DNA of 64,000 nucleotides, taken from positions 84,131 through 148,130 of the forward strand of contig NZ_JAHLQC010000011.1 in NCBI RefSeq assembly GCF_018918265.1, read 5' to 3'. Source of the stretch: Falcatimonas sp. MSJ-15. Lineage in GTDB: Bacteria; Bacillota; Clostridia; Lachnospirales; Lachnospiraceae. This document shows, piece after piece, positions 18,016 through 27,820 of this stretch (its first letter is position 1; the number at the start of each line of letters is the position of its first letter). The position numbers and the translations under genes were made by a program. The notes beneath the pieces are model-generated. The model ran no database searches. It had not been told where the DNA came from and saw only the letters and a list, made by a program, of their open reading frames with translations.

Positions 18016-18927
18016 ATGAACGAAAATTGTAAATCAGGATTTGTAACACTGATAGGAAGACCTAATGTTGGCAAGTCTACACTAATGAACCATCTGATTG
18101 GCCAAAAGATTGCGATAACATCTAATAAGCCTCAGACAACAAGAAACAGGATACAGACTGTCTATACAGATGAGAGAGGACAGATAGTATTCCTTGATAC
18201 ACCAGGTATTCACAAAGCTAAGAATAAACTTGGAGAATATATGGTCAATATTGCTGAGAAGAGTATCAAAGATGTTGATGTAATATTATGGCTTGTAGAA
18301 CCAACAACATATATAGGTGCAGGTGAACAGCATATTGCAGAACAGTTAAGACACTGTAAGAAACCGGTAATTCTTGTAATTAATAAGATAGATACTGTAA
18401 AAAAAGATGAGATACCAAAGTTTATTGATGCATACAAAGAAGTATGTGATTTTGCAGAGATAATACCGGTATCAGCATTAAGAAGTAATAATACAGATAC
18501 TGTAACAGACTGTATATTCAAATATCTTCCATACGGTCCTATGTTTTACGATGAAGATACAATAACAGACCAGCCAATGAAACAGATTGTTGCTGAGATG
18601 ATAAGAGAAAAAGCACTTCGTTCTCTTGACGAAGAGATACCTCATGGAATAGCTGTATGTATAGACCGAATGAAAGAAAGAGGTAATACAGGTATTATGG
18701 ATATTGATGCTACAATTATATGCGAGAGAGACTCACATAAAGGAATTATAATTGGAAAAGGCGGAAGTATGCTAAAGAAGATTGGAACACAGGCAAGAGC
18801 TGATGCTGAGAATATGCTTGAGATGAAAGTTAATCTTAAGCTATGGGTAAAAGTTAAGAAAGAATGGCGTGACAGTGATTTCTTAATTAAGAATTTTGGA
18901 TATGATAAGAAACAAGAAGAGATATAA
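18016..18927 (+). CDS. era: GTPase Era
   Basis: Essential GTPase that assists 16S rRNA maturation and 30S assembly. G1 is GRPNVGKST (residues 14-22), G3 DTPGIH, G4 NKID, and the C-terminal KH domain shows GIIIGKGGSMLKKIG. Length is 303 aa, normal for Era. It starts after AAAGGAG and is followed by recO, an order common in Firmicutes. Confidence 0.97.
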   Translation: MNENCKSGFVTLIGRPNVGKSTLMNHLIGQKIAITSNKPQTTRNRIQTVYTDERGQIVFLDTPGIHKAKNKLGEYMVNIAEKSIKDVDVILWLVEPTTYIGAGEQHIAEQLRHCKKPVILVINKIDTVKKDEIPKFIDAYKEVCDFAEIIPVSALRSNNTDTVTDCIFKYLPYGPMFYDEDTITDQPMKQIVAEMIREKALRSLDEEIPHGIAVCIDRMKERGNTGIMDIDATIICERDSHKGIIIGKGGSMLKKIGTQARADAENMLEMKVNLKLWVKVKKEWRDSDFLIKNFGYDKKQEEI

Positions 18928-18953
18928 TTGATAAAAAAGAGGTGAAGACAGGT

Positions 18954-19718
18954 ATGGCTGACAATAATATTATAACTGTAACAGGTATGGTAATATCAAC
19001 CATGCCTGTTGGAGAAACCGACAGAAGAATAGTACTTCTTACGAAAGAAAGAGGTAAGATAACAGCTTTTGCAAAAGGAGCAAAAAAGCCGAACAGTCCA
19101 TTATCTGCTTCATGTCAGCCATTTGTATTTGGAGAGTTTGAAGTATACGAAGGAAGAACATCATATAATATAAGGAATGTTAATGTTAAGAATTATTTTA
19201 GAGAACTCGTTACAGATTTCTATGGAGCTTATTACGGGTTCTATTTTCTTGAACTTGCAGATTATTATGGAAGAGAAGGAATCGATGAGAGTGTACTTAT
19301 AACACTTTTATATCAGACATTCAGAGCACTTCTTAATGAGAATATTCCTAATGAACTTATAAAAGTGATATATGAACTTAAGATAATGACAATTAATGGT
19401 GAATATCCGGAGATGACAGTATGTACAGAATGTGGTACAGATACAGATATAGCATATTATAGCGATAATAACAATGGAGTATGTTGCAAGATATGTGGAA
19501 GCAGAAGAGGAGACTGTTTTACAATATGTGATTCAACAATATATGCAATGCAATATATAATATTCTCTCCAATAGGCAAGCTGTATAACTTTAATGTTAA
19601 AAGAGAAGTGCTATATGAGATGCGAATGATAGTAAATCGCTTTAGAAGCAAGTATATAGATAAAAAATTGAAGTCATTAGAGATATTAGAAAGTCTCTCT
19701 AATGAAAAATTGGGTTGA
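18954..19718 (+). CDS. recO: DNA repair protein RecO
   Basis: Recombination mediator that helps load RecA with RecF/RecR. The N-terminal OB fold has VGETDRRIVLLTKERGKITAFAKGA, and a four-Cys zinc site (CTECG ... CCKICG) lies in the C-terminal half. ATG 18954 is chosen over an in-frame GTG at 18942, because AGAGGTGA at 18938-18945 is the ribosome binding site. Length is about 254 aa. It is downstream of era. Confidence 0.94.
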   Translation: MADNNIITVTGMVISTMPVGETDRRIVLLTKERGKITAFAKGAKKPNSPLSASCQPFVFGEFEVYEGRTSYNIRNVNVKNYFRELVTDFYGAYYGFYFLELADYYGREGIDESVLITLLYQTFRALLNENIPNELIKVIYELKIMTINGEYPEMTVCTECGTDTDIAYYSDNNNGVCCKICGSRRGDCFTICDSTIYAMQYIIFSPIGKLYNFNVKREVLYEMRMIVNRFRSKYIDKKLKSLEILESLSNEKLG

Positions 19719-19771
19719 AAAAATAAATTATAAAGGTTACAATAGATTATAATTTTTAGGAGGGTAAAATT

Positions 19772-20371
19772 GTGAAAAAATTATTAAAAACAGTAATAGT
19801 AACTGGATTACTGTGTACAGTTGCAATGTCAGGATGCAAGAAGGCAGATAAGTTCGATCCGTCTTCAAATGCTATTAATATTAAAAGCGACAATACAATT
19901 GAAGAGGCAGCTATAGGAAGTTTTTCAGAATCATATTACAATGAGAGCGAATTGACTACATATGTCAATGACAGTGTAGCATCATATAATGATGCTAATG
20001 GAAAAGATAAGATTAAAGTTTCATCTGTAAAAGTAAAAGATAACAGTGCAAAGATTATGATGAAATATCAGTCTTATGAAGATTATCAGACATATAATAA
20101 TGAAGTATTATTTGTCGGAACTGTAAGTGATGCATTAAAAGAAGGATATGATTTTAATGTCAATTTTATATCAACAGAGACTAATGAGAACGTTGCAAAA
20201 GATGATATTATATCACACGTTGATTCAAAAGTTGTAGTTGTAAATGAATCTTCAGATTATCTTATTGATCTTCCGACAGCAATAGTGTATTATTCAGATA
20301 ATACAGCTCTTAACGGTAAGAAAGAAGCTAAACTTACAAAAGATTCATTAACATATATTATATATAAGTAA
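19772..20371 (+). CDS. Putative lipoprotein of unknown function
   Basis: A 199-aa protein beginning at GTG with AGGAGGG upstream. The signal peptide ends in the lipobox MSGCKK, so it should be lipid-anchored outside the membrane. The mature part is beta-rich and acidic with no domain I recognise. It sits between recO and glyS, and its own TATAAT-like sequence precedes the gene. Confidence 0.75.
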   Translation: MKKLLKTVIVTGLLCTVAMSGCKKADKFDPSSNAINIKSDNTIEEAAIGSFSESYYNESELTTYVNDSVASYNDANGKDKIKVSSVKVKDNSAKIMMKYQSYEDYQTYNNEVLFVGTVSDALKEGYDFNVNFISTETNENVAKDDIISHVDSKVVVVNESSDYLIDLPTAIVYYSDNTALNGKKEAKLTKDSLTYIIYK

Positions 20372-20427
20372 TAAACGTGTTGCGGAAGTCCGTTTTACAC
20401 AAATAATAAAGAAAGGTTGTTATTAAG

Positions 20428-21816
20428 ATGGAAAAAACAATGGAAAAAATTGTTGCTTTGGCGAAAGCAAGAGGATTTGTATATCCAGGTTCAGAGATTT
20501 ACGGAGGATTAGCTAATACTTGGGATTATGGTAACCTTGGTGTAGAACTTAAGAACAACGTAAAGAAAGCATGGTGGCAGAAATTTGTTATGGAGAATCC
20601 ATACAATGTTGGTGTTGACTGTGCAATACTTATGAACCCACAGACATGGGTTGCATCAGGACATCTTGGTGGTTTTGCAGATCCTTTAATGGATTGTAAG
20701 AGCTGCCATGAGAGATTTAGAGCAGATAAATTAATAGAAGACTGGTGTGCAGATAACAATTTTGAGCTTGAAGGTTCAGTTGATGCTTGGTCTAATGAAC
20801 AGATGATGAACTTTATCAATGAGAAAAATATCTGCTGTCCAACATGTGGAAAGCATGATTTTACAGATATCAGACAGTTTAATCTTATGTTTAAGACATT
20901 CCAGGGTGTAACTGAAGATGCTAAGAATACAGTATATTTAAGACCTGAGACTGCACAGGGTATATTTGTTAACTTTAAGAATGTACAGAGAACATCAAGA
21001 AAGAAGATACCATTTGGTATTGGTCAGATTGGTAAATCATTCCGTAATGAGATAACACCAGGTAACTTTACATTCAGAACAAGAGAATTCGAACAGATGG
21101 AACTTGAATTCTTCTGTAAACCTGGAACAGACCTTGAATGGTTCAACTACTGGAGAAGTTACTGTATCAATTGGTTAAAGAGCCTTGGAATCAAAGATGA
21201 TGAGATGAGAGCAAGAGATCATTCACAAGAAGAATTATGCTTCTATAGCAAAGGAACAACAGATATCGAATTCTTATTCCCATTTGGATGGGGTGAATTA
21301 TGGGGTATCGCTGACAGAACAGATTATGACTTAACACAGCATCAGAATGTATCTGGTGAAGATATGTCATATTTTGATGATGAAGCAAAAGAAAAATATA
21401 TCCCTTATGTAATCGAACCATCACTTGGTGCAGACAGAGTTACACTTGCATTCTTATGTGCTGCTTATGATGAAGAAGAACTTGAAGGTGGAGATGTTCG
21501 TACAGTATTACACTTCCATCCAGCACTTGCACCAGTTAAGATTGGTATATTACCTTTATCAAAGAAGTTAAACGAAGGTGCAGAAAAAGTATTTGCAGAA
21601 TTATCTAAGAAATATAACTGTGAATTCGATGACAGAGGTAACATTGGTAAGAGATACAGAAGACAGGATGAGATAGGAACACCTTTCTGTATTACATATG
21701 ACTTTGATTCAGAAGAAGACCATGCAGTAACTGTTCGTGATAGAGATACAATGGAACAGGAGAGAGTTAAGATCGAAGATCTTAAGGCATACTTTGAAGA
21801 TAAATTTACATTCTAA
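20428..21816 (+). CDS. glyS: Glycyl-tRNA synthetase (dimeric class II type)
   Basis: Charges tRNA-Gly. The 462-aa length and sequence fit the homodimeric alpha2 type rather than the alpha2beta2 enzyme. Visible motifs are [12 protein letters not shown], the class-II motif 2 region [28 protein letters not shown], and motif 3 [16 protein letters not shown]. Cys pairs CKSCHERF and CPTCGKHDF lie in the insert. No T-box is visible in the short 56-bp leader. The C-terminal anticodon-binding domain is complete. Confidence 0.97.
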   Translation: MEKTMEKIVALAKARGFVYPGSEIYGGLANTWDYGNLGVELKNNVKKAWWQKFVMENPYNVGVDCAILMNPQTWVASGHLGGFADPLMDCKSCHERFRADKLIEDWCADNNFELEGSVDAWSNEQMMNFINEKNICCPTCGKHDFTDIRQFNLMFKTFQGVTEDAKNTVYLRPETAQGIFVNFKNVQRTSRKKIPFGIGQIGKSFRNEITPGNFTFRTREFEQMELEFFCKPGTDLEWFNYWRSYCINWLKSLGIKDDEMRARDHSQEELCFYSKGTTDIEFLFPFGWGELWGIADRTDYDLTQHQNVSGEDMSYFDDEAKEKYIPYVIEPSLGADRVTLAFLCAAYDEEELEGGDVRTVLHFHPALAPVKIGILPLSKKLNEGAEKVFAELSKKYNCEFDDRGNIGKRYRRQDEIGTPFCITYDFDSEEDHAVTVRDRDTMEQERVKIEDLKAYFEDKFTF

Positions 21817-21943
21817 AGATATAAGTTGTATTGTAGATTAAGTATATTATAAGCGACTTTACAAAGTTAAGAATGAGAGTGATATATTAATCATATATTC
21901 TGGATAATATGTGATATATTCTAGATAATATGTGAGATAGAAC

Positions 21944-22022
21944 TTGACAATTAGATAGTAGTATACTATTATGGTTGACATAAGATGCAACGGGGCATGA
22001 GAACTCGTTGCATCTTTTTTTG
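21944..22022 (+). ncRNA. Candidate very short transcript: consensus promoter plus terminator hairpin
   Basis: TTGACA at 21944-21949 and TATTAT at 21967-21972 with a 17-bp spacer predict a start near 21979. A perfect 9-bp hairpin (21984-21992 with 22006-22014) followed by seven T residues lies immediately after. The implied RNA is only about 45 nt. It could be a real small RNA, a promoter with built-in attenuation, or simply a glyS terminator with an incidental promoter match. Confidence 0.45.
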
Positions 22023-22212
22023 TGAACAATGTTCATAAGTACTAGCTATAATATCTGCTAGTTGGCGTTCATTGTCGCAACAATACCATTTTATCCATTT
22101 ATATTTATTTATTCTTTTTATTTACGCAAGTGGCAATAGGTTGCAAGACGAGAAGTGATAACTTATAAGTATATTATGTGTCAGTTTACTATAATATGGC
22201 AGAATTAATCAG

Positions 22213-22397
22213 TTCGAAAACGCATAATAATTATGGAATGATTAATCAATTTGAATACGTATAATCGTTATAGAGTGATTAATAGATTCGAAAACGTATA
22301 ATCGTTATGGAATAATTAATTAGTTCGAAAATGCATAATCGTTATGGAGTGATTAATCAATTTGAAAACGTATAATCGTTGTAGAATGATTACTTAA
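22213..22397. repeat. 37-bp tandem direct repeat, 5 copies
   Basis: Head-to-tail units begin at 22213, 22250, 22287, 22324 and 22361, each 37 bp. The consensus contains TTCGAAAACGTATAATCGTT and GGAATGATTAAT, and units differ by a few substitutions. There are no spacers and no ORF, so this is a minisatellite-type array, not CRISPR. It lies in the 1.2-kb gap between glyS and ppdK. Confidence 0.85.
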
Positions 22398-22493
22398 GAT
22401 AAAAACTGATAATTAATACTAGAGTATAATAGTTAACATAATATATGCCGCATAACGGTGAAACATACAAAATATTGTTAAAATATTTGCAAA

Positions 22494-22530
22494 GATGCAA
22501 TGGGGTTTGCTGCCTATTGTATCTTTTTTT
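22494..22530 (+). terminator. Second GATGCAAY-GGGG hairpin terminator
   Basis: An 8-bp stem (22494-22501 with 22516-22523, one G-U pair) and seven T residues. Stem and loop start resemble the hairpin at 21984: both read GATGCAA, then C or T, then GGGG, and both end in seven T residues. No gene lies between the two hairpins. Confidence 0.65.
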
Positions 22531-22556
22531 GTTTCACACATAATAAGCCCCTAGAT

Positions 22557-22629
22557 AGGTTATAAATGCTCAATTATAACTTTCCTAGATAGAACCTGAT
22601 AGAAAATGCTCATTCTATCAGGTTTTTTT
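22557..22629 (+). ncRNA. Twin-hairpin element sharing one loop sequence, ending in a terminator
   Basis: Hairpin A pairs 22559-22565 with 22574-22580. Hairpin B pairs 22593-22604 with 22613-22624 (12 perfect pairs) and is followed by a T-tract. The loops are ATGCTCAA and AATGCTCA, so both present the same ATGCTCA. Repeated identical loops ending in a terminator suggest a small RNA with a target- or protein-binding loop. No strong promoter is visible directly upstream. Confidence 0.45.
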
Positions 22630-22630
22630 A

Positions 22631-23028
22631 TACAGAAGATAAGTCAAAACCTGATAAATATGAGCTTTTTGGCAAAATAAGATAGATATTGGCGTAAAAT
22701 AACAATTACAAATATTGTATAATATTACCCGTATATAGGAGCGTGGTACTAGAAGAAACTGTGATTATGTGCAAAAAAAGTGCAGATATTTGAGGACGTA
22801 TTAAATGAAAAACAATGTAACTTTGATACAAAAAAGACTAAAAAACGCCATAAAATGAGAAAAAGTTATCAGAAAAATATAATAGCAACAGCGCAAATGT
22901 AAATGCTTACAACAAAAAGTAGGTATTTTTTATAAAAAAAGTAAACAAAATATTAAAAAATAGTGGACTATTTATAATTTTGTGCTATAATATTAGCATG
23001 TTTAATATATTTTAGGAGGAAGAAGAAT
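22631..23028 (+). other. Leader region of ppdK without a gene
   Basis: About 400 bp with no convincing ORF. TATAAT occurs at 22718-22723 and again at 22986-22991, the latter with a weak -35 (TGGACT at 22964). GTGGTAC at about 22743-22749 recalls a T-box core but lacks the ACCGCG context and a following terminator. AGGAGGAAG just before 23029 is the ppdK ribosome binding site. Confidence 0.5.
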
Positions 23029-25653
23029 ATGGCAAAATGGGTTTACTTATTTACAGAAGGTAATGCTGATATGCGTAATCTCCTTGGGGGCAAGGGTGCT
23101 AACCTTGCAGAGATGACTAATCTTGGCTTACCAATTCCACAGGGTTTTACAGTTACAACAGAGGCATGTACAGAATATTATAACAGTGGTAAGAATATTA
23201 CTGATGAGATAAAGACTCAGATATTCGATGCTCTAAAGATACTTGAAGAGAAGCAGGGTAAGAAGTTTGGGGACACTAAAGACCCACTGCTTGTATCAGT
23301 TCGTTCTGGTGCCAGAGCATCAATGCCTGGTATGATGGATACTATTCTTAATCTTGGTCTTAATGATGAAGCTGTAGAGGGGTTTGCAGCTAAGACAGGT
23401 AATCCAAGATTCGCATATGATTCTTATAGAAGATTTATTCAGATGTTCTCAGACGTAGTTATGGAAGTACCAAAGTCATTCTTTGAGAAAATCATTGATG
23501 AAGTCAAAGAAGCAAAAGGTGTAAAATATGATACAGAACTTACAACAGATGACTTAAAAGAATTAGTTGTAAGATTCAAAAAAGTATATAAAGATGCAAT
23601 GAATGGCGAAGAATTCCCACAGGAACCAAAAGTTCAGCTTATGGAAGCTGTTAAAGCAGTATTCCGTTCATGGGACAACCCTCGTGCTATCGTATACAGA
23701 AGAATGAATGATATTCCTGGTGACTGGGGAACAGCAGTTAATGTTCAGGCTATGGTATTTGGTAATATGGGAGATACATCTGGAACAGGTGTTGCATTTA
23801 CACGTAATCCATCAACAGGTGAAAAAGGAATCTATGGTGAATACTTAATCAATGCACAGGGTGAAGATGTTGTTGCAGGTGTAAGAACACCACAGCCTAT
23901 TACACAGCTTGAGAAAGATTTACCTGAATGTTATAAACAGTTCATGGAACTTGCAATGAAACTTGAGAATCATTACAGAGATATGCAGGATATGGAATTT
24001 ACAATTCAGGAAGGTAAGTTATATTTCTTACAGACTCGTAATGGTAAGAGAACAGCTCCTGCAGCAATCAAGATTGCATGTGATCTTGTAGATGAAGGCA
24101 AGATTACACCAGAAGAAGCAGTTCTTAGAATTGAAGCTAAATCACTTGACCAGTTATTACATCCAACATTTGATCAGGCAGCTCTTAAAGCTGGTAAAGT
24201 AATCGGCGAAGCACTTCCTGCATCACCTGGTGCAGCAGCAGGTAAAGTATATTTTACAGCAGAAGAAGCAAAAGAAGCAGGTCAAAGAGGAGAAAGAGTT
24301 ATTCTTGTACGTCTTGAGACATCACCAGAAGATATTGAAGGTATGCATGCTTCAGAAGGTATCTTAACAGTTCGTGGCGGTATGACATCTCATGCAGCAG
24401 TTGTTGCTCGTGGTATGGGTACAGCATGTGTATCAGGATGTGGCGATATTAATATAGATGAAGAAGGTAAAGTATTCACTCTTGGTGGAGAGACAATCAA
24501 AGAAGGAGATTATATCTCACTTGATGGTTCAACAGGTAAGATTTACCTTGGCGATATTAAGACAGTAGAAGCATCAGTAAGTGGTGATTTTGGAAGAATC
24601 ATGGCTTGGGCTGATGAATTTAGAAAACTTGGAGTTAGAACTAATGCAGATACACCAGCAGATACTAAGAATGCAGTAAAACTTGGAGCAGAAGGTATCG
24701 GTCTTTGCCGTACAGAGCATATGTTCTTTAACGAAGATAGAATTCCAAAGATTCGTAAGATGATTCTCTCTAAGACAGTAGAAGGAAGAGAAGCAGCACT
24801 TGCAGAATTACTTGAATTCCAGAAAGCTGACTTTAAAGCAATGTATGAAGTTCTTGAAGGTAAACCAATGACAGTACGTTATCTTGATCCACCTCTTCAT
24901 GAATTCGTACCAACAGATGAAGAAGACATAAAAGCACTTGCCAAAGATATGAATTTGAGCGTTGAAGAAGTTAAAGCTACATGTGATGCTTTACATGAAT
25001 TCAACCCTATGATGGGACATAGAGGATGTCGTCTTGCAGTTACATATCCAGAGATAGCAAGAATGCAGACAAGAGCTGTTATGGAAGCTGCTATTGAAGT
25101 TAAGAATGAAAAAGGATTTGATATCGTTCCAGAGATTATGATTCCACTTGTTGGTGAGAAGAAAGAGCTTAAATATGTAAAAGATGTTGTTGTAGAGACA
25201 GCAGAAAAAGTAAAAGCAGAAAAAGGTTCAGATATTAAATACCATATCGGTACTATGATCGAGATACCTCGTGCAGCTTTACTTGCAGATGAGATTGCTG
25301 AAGAGGCAGAATTCTTCTCATTTGGTACTAACGATTTAACACAGATGACATTTGGATTCTCTCGTGATGATGCAGGTAAATTCCTTGATTCTTATTATAA
25401 GAATAAGATTTACGAATCAGATCCATTTGCAAGACTTGACCAAAAAGGTGTTGGACAGCTTGTTAAGATGGCAGCAGAAAAAGGTCGTCAGGTAAGACCT
25501 GATATCAAACTTGGTATCTGTGGAGAACATGGCGGAGATCCTTCAAGTGTTGAATTCTGTCACAGAGTTGGACTTAACTATGTATCATGTTCACCATTCA
25601 GAGTTCCAATTGCAAGACTCGCAGCAGCACAGGCAGCTTTAAAAGACAGATAG
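23029..25653 (+). CDS. ppdK: Pyruvate, phosphate dikinase
   Basis: Interconverts pyruvate, ATP and phosphate with phosphoenolpyruvate, AMP and pyrophosphate. In anaerobes it can work in glycolysis or gluconeogenesis. Length (874 aa) is normal. The phosphorylated His is H455 in GGMTSHAAV and the active-site Cys is C831 in LGICGEHGG; both positions equal those of the Clostridium symbiosum enzyme. N-terminal nucleotide-binding domain (LLGGKGANLAEM), central His domain and C-terminal PEP barrel are all complete. No PPDK regulatory kinase gene is adjacent. Frequent CGT and AAC codons fit high expression. Confidence 0.98.
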   Translation: MAKWVYLFTEGNADMRNLLGGKGANLAEMTNLGLPIPQGFTVTTEACTEYYNSGKNITDEIKTQIFDALKILEEKQGKKFGDTKDPLLVSVRSGARASMPGMMDTILNLGLNDEAVEGFAAKTGNPRFAYDSYRRFIQMFSDVVMEVPKSFFEKIIDEVKEAKGVKYDTELTTDDLKELVVRFKKVYKDAMNGEEFPQEPKVQLMEAVKAVFRSWDNPRAIVYRRMNDIPGDWGTAVNVQAMVFGNMGDTSGTGVAFTRNPSTGEKGIYGEYLINAQGEDVVAGVRTPQPITQLEKDLPECYKQFMELAMKLENHYRDMQDMEFTIQEGKLYFLQTRNGKRTAPAAIKIACDLVDEGKITPEEAVLRIEAKSLDQLLHPTFDQAALKAGKVIGEALPASPGAAAGKVYFTAEEAKEAGQRGERVILVRLETSPEDIEGMHASEGILTVRGGMTSHAAVVARGMGTACVSGCGDINIDEEGKVFTLGGETIKEGDYISLDGSTGKIYLGDIKTVEASVSGDFGRIMAWADEFRKLGVRTNADTPADTKNAVKLGAEGIGLCRTEHMFFNEDRIPKIRKMILSKTVEGREAALAELLEFQKADFKAMYEVLEGKPMTVRYLDPPLHEFVPTDEEDIKALAKDMNLSVEEVKATCDALHEFNPMMGHRGCRLAVTYPEIARMQTRAVMEAAIEVKNEKGFDIVPEIMIPLVGEKKELKYVKDVVVETAEKVKAEKGSDIKYHIGTMIEIPRAALLADEIAEEAEFFSFGTNDLTQMTFGFSRDDAGKFLDSYYKNKIYESDPFARLDQKGVGQLVKMAAEKGRQVRPDIKLGICGEHGGDPSSVEFCHRVGLNYVSCSPFRVPIARLAAAQAALKDR

Positions 25654-25692
25654 GATATAATAAGGACAAATAGATAATAGTATATAAGTTTG

Positions 25693-25725
25693 CAAGGGAA
25701 AGCATTTATGGCTTTCCCTTGTTTG
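25693..25725 (+). terminator. Terminator after ppdK
   Basis: A perfect 11-bp stem pairs 25693-25703 with 25711-25721 around a 7-nt loop, followed by TTTGAGTTTT. It lies 40 bp after the ppdK stop. Confidence 0.75.
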
Positions 25726-25920
25726 AGTTTTGAAATAGCACTTTTATTAATAATTACGTTTCATAGAGTGAGTGTTGAATTTGTTTAGGTCTGACATGAT
25801 TTTAGGAGTATTACAATACATCGTATAGGTCAGGAGGCATGTAGAAAAATAATATATACTGTGGTATAATTGCTGTGTTTAAGAAGAATGAAAGCTAGAA
25901 TTTTGTGGAGGAAAAATATT

Positions 25921-26325
25921 ATGAAAATTATTAATTTGAATGAACAGCAAGTAGAGAGTATAGAAGACAGGCTTAATACTTATGATGAAAATTATATTAC
26001 ATATAAAATGGAAGGTAGTATTAAGATAGGAATTGAAGAAGATGGAAGAATAGTGGCTGGATTAGATGCGTGTATTACTGCATTTAAGATATTATATGTA
26101 TCTACAGTATTTGTTGATGAAGAATATAGAAGAAAAGGTTATGGTAAATCACTTATAGAAGAAATGGAAAAGCGAGCAAGTGAAATGGGTGTGAATACAA
26201 TTCGACTTGATACATTTAGCTGGCAAGGAAAAGAATTTTATGAAGCTTTAAACTATGAAATAGTTGGAAGCTATGAAGATGATATTTGCGGATATGCAGA
26301 ATATTTCTTCTTGAAGCGAATATAA
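25921..26325 (+). CDS. GNAT-family N-acetyltransferase
   Basis: A 134-aa acetyl-CoA-dependent acetyltransferase. The acetyl-CoA pyrophosphate loop is visible as VDEEYRRKGYGKSLI, followed by the fourth-motif region (GKEFYEALNYEIVG). ATG 25921 is chosen because GTGGAGG at 25905-25911 is correctly placed; an upstream in-frame ATG at 25870 has no such site. The substrate cannot be told. A TATAAT at 25865-25870 is a likely -10. Confidence 0.85.
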   Translation: MKIINLNEQQVESIEDRLNTYDENYITYKMEGSIKIGIEEDGRIVAGLDACITAFKILYVSTVFVDEEYRRKGYGKSLIEEMEKRASEMGVNTIRLDTFSWQGKEFYEALNYEIVGSYEDDICGYAEYFFLKRI

Positions 26326-26354
26326 AATATAGATAAATGCGAGAAAGGATATAT

Positions 26355-27029
26355 ATGTTAACACCATTACAGATGCGATTGTTTGAATTGCAAGATAAAA
26401 AATACAGAGATTTTCATAGCAAACTTATACCGAATATACCCTATGAGAATATAATTGGTATAAGAACACCAATACTTAGAAAGTTTTCAAAAGAATATGC
26501 AAAAGAAAATACAGAAGTTTTTTTACATTCTCTTCCGCATAGATATTACGAAGAGAATAATCTTCATATGATGCTTATTACAGGAATAAAAGATTATGAC
26601 AGATGTATCACAGAAGTAGAAAACTTCTTACCTTATATAGATAACTGGGCTACATGTGATTTCCCGGCACCGGCTTGTTTTAAGAATAATACAGATAGAC
26701 TACTTACACATATTGTAAAGTGGATAGATTCCGATGAACCATATACGATAAGATATGGAATAGGTATGTTAATGAGATTATATCTTGATGATAATTTTAA
26801 GGATGAGTATCTTAAGATAGTAGCACAAGTAAAGTCTGAAGAATATTATGTTAATATGATGATTGCGTGGTATATGGCAACGGCACTTGCTAAGCAGTGG
26901 GATAGTACGATTGTATACATTGAGGAGAAGAGATTACCAGAATGGGTTCACAAAAAGACAATACGCAAAGCTATAGAGAGTTATAGGATAACAGATAAGC
27001 AAAAAGAGTATCTAAGGACACTTATATAG
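26355..27029 (+). CDS. DNA alkylation repair protein (AlkD-like HEAT repeat)
   Basis: About 224 aa of the AlkD/AlkC-like superfamily, base glycosylases built of HEAT-like helices. Family features are the N-terminal RTPILRKFSKEYAKE, LPHRYYEENNLHMMLI and DNWATCDFPAPACF. ATG 26355 is preferred because AGAAAGGA at 26342-26349 precedes it; the ATG at 26337 has no ribosome binding site. Many short Lachnospiraceae members of this family lack tested glycosylase activity. It lies 29 bp after the GNAT gene. Confidence 0.82.
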   Translation: MLTPLQMRLFELQDKKYRDFHSKLIPNIPYENIIGIRTPILRKFSKEYAKENTEVFLHSLPHRYYEENNLHMMLITGIKDYDRCITEVENFLPYIDNWATCDFPAPACFKNNTDRLLTHIVKWIDSDEPYTIRYGIGMLMRLYLDDNFKDEYLKIVAQVKSEEYYVNMMIAWYMATALAKQWDSTIVYIEEKRLPEWVHKKTIRKAIESYRITDKQKEYLRTLI

Positions 27030-27252
27030 AGATAGAAACGCATCTTGTAATTAACTGCTTTAATGTGATACAATCTACTGATGGAGATATATTCTTTTAA
27101 GATATTAGTGTTCATTAAGATGCGACTAGGATAGATCATTAAGACAAGCTTGCAATAGGAGCAGTATATAAGATTAAGAAAAATGTATAGATCATCTGTC
27201 TGAAAGCAGAAAATAGTGATATGAAAATATACAATAAGGGAGAGAATTACAG

Positions 27253-27681
27253 ATGTCAAAAGAAAAAGGATTTATTTCAGAATTTAAGAAGTTTATAATG
27301 CGTGGTAATGTGATGGATATGGCTGTCGGTGTTATTGTCGGTGGTGCATTTACAGCGATTGTTACATCACTTAACCAGGATATTTTAACACCAATACTTG
27401 GAATATTTGGTGGAATTGATTTTTCTAACCTTAAAGTTAAACTTGGAACAGGAGAGAGTGCACCAATACTTTGTTATGGTAATTTTATTACAGCAGTGAT
27501 TAATTTTCTCATAACAGCACTTGTAATATTCTGTATAGTAAAGCTTATTAATAAGATTAATGATAAGTTCTCAAAACATGAAGAAACAGTGTCAACTACT
27601 AAGAAGTGTCCATATTGTCTTAGTGAGATTAATATAAAAGCAGTTAAGTGTCCGCATTGTACTTCGGATCTTGAGAAGTAA
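27253..27681 (+). CDS. mscL: Large-conductance mechanosensitive channel MscL with C-terminal zinc ribbon
   Basis: Pentameric pressure-release channel. The N-terminal part has FKKFIMRGNVMDMAVGVIVGGAFTAIV (helix 1 region), then a periplasmic loop and a second helix (INFLITALVIFCIVKLI). The C-terminal 25 residues form a four-Cys ribbon (C119, C122, C133, C136) in place of the usual short helical bundle tail. Length is 142 aa. GGGAG upstream is the ribosome binding site. The roughly 220-bp gap before it shows no other feature. Confidence 0.93.
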   Translation: MSKEKGFISEFKKFIMRGNVMDMAVGVIVGGAFTAIVTSLNQDILTPILGIFGGIDFSNLKVKLGTGESAPILCYGNFITAVINFLITALVIFCIVKLINKINDKFSKHEETVSTTKKCPYCLSEINIKAVKCPHCTSDLEK

Positions 27682-27820
27682 TATTATATTCTGCATATAG
27701 TTAATAATACAGAATACATGATATAATACAGAATGGATATATAGTACAGAATAGATATATAGATAAAAATACAGTCATAGTATATGCAAAAGTATATACT
27801 ATTTAATAATAAGATAATAT

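Noticed and set aside
18942..18953. GTG start for recO
   Set aside because: The GTG lies within the AGAGGTGA ribosome binding site of the ATG at 18954.
22213..22397. CRISPR array
   Set aside because: Units are contiguous with no unique spacers and no cas genes are present; the same holds for the arrays at 2898, 57085 and 63082.
22738..22760. T-box leader before ppdK based on GTGGTAC
   Set aside because: The conserved ACCGCG context, specifier stem and terminator are missing, and ppdK is not a usual T-box target.
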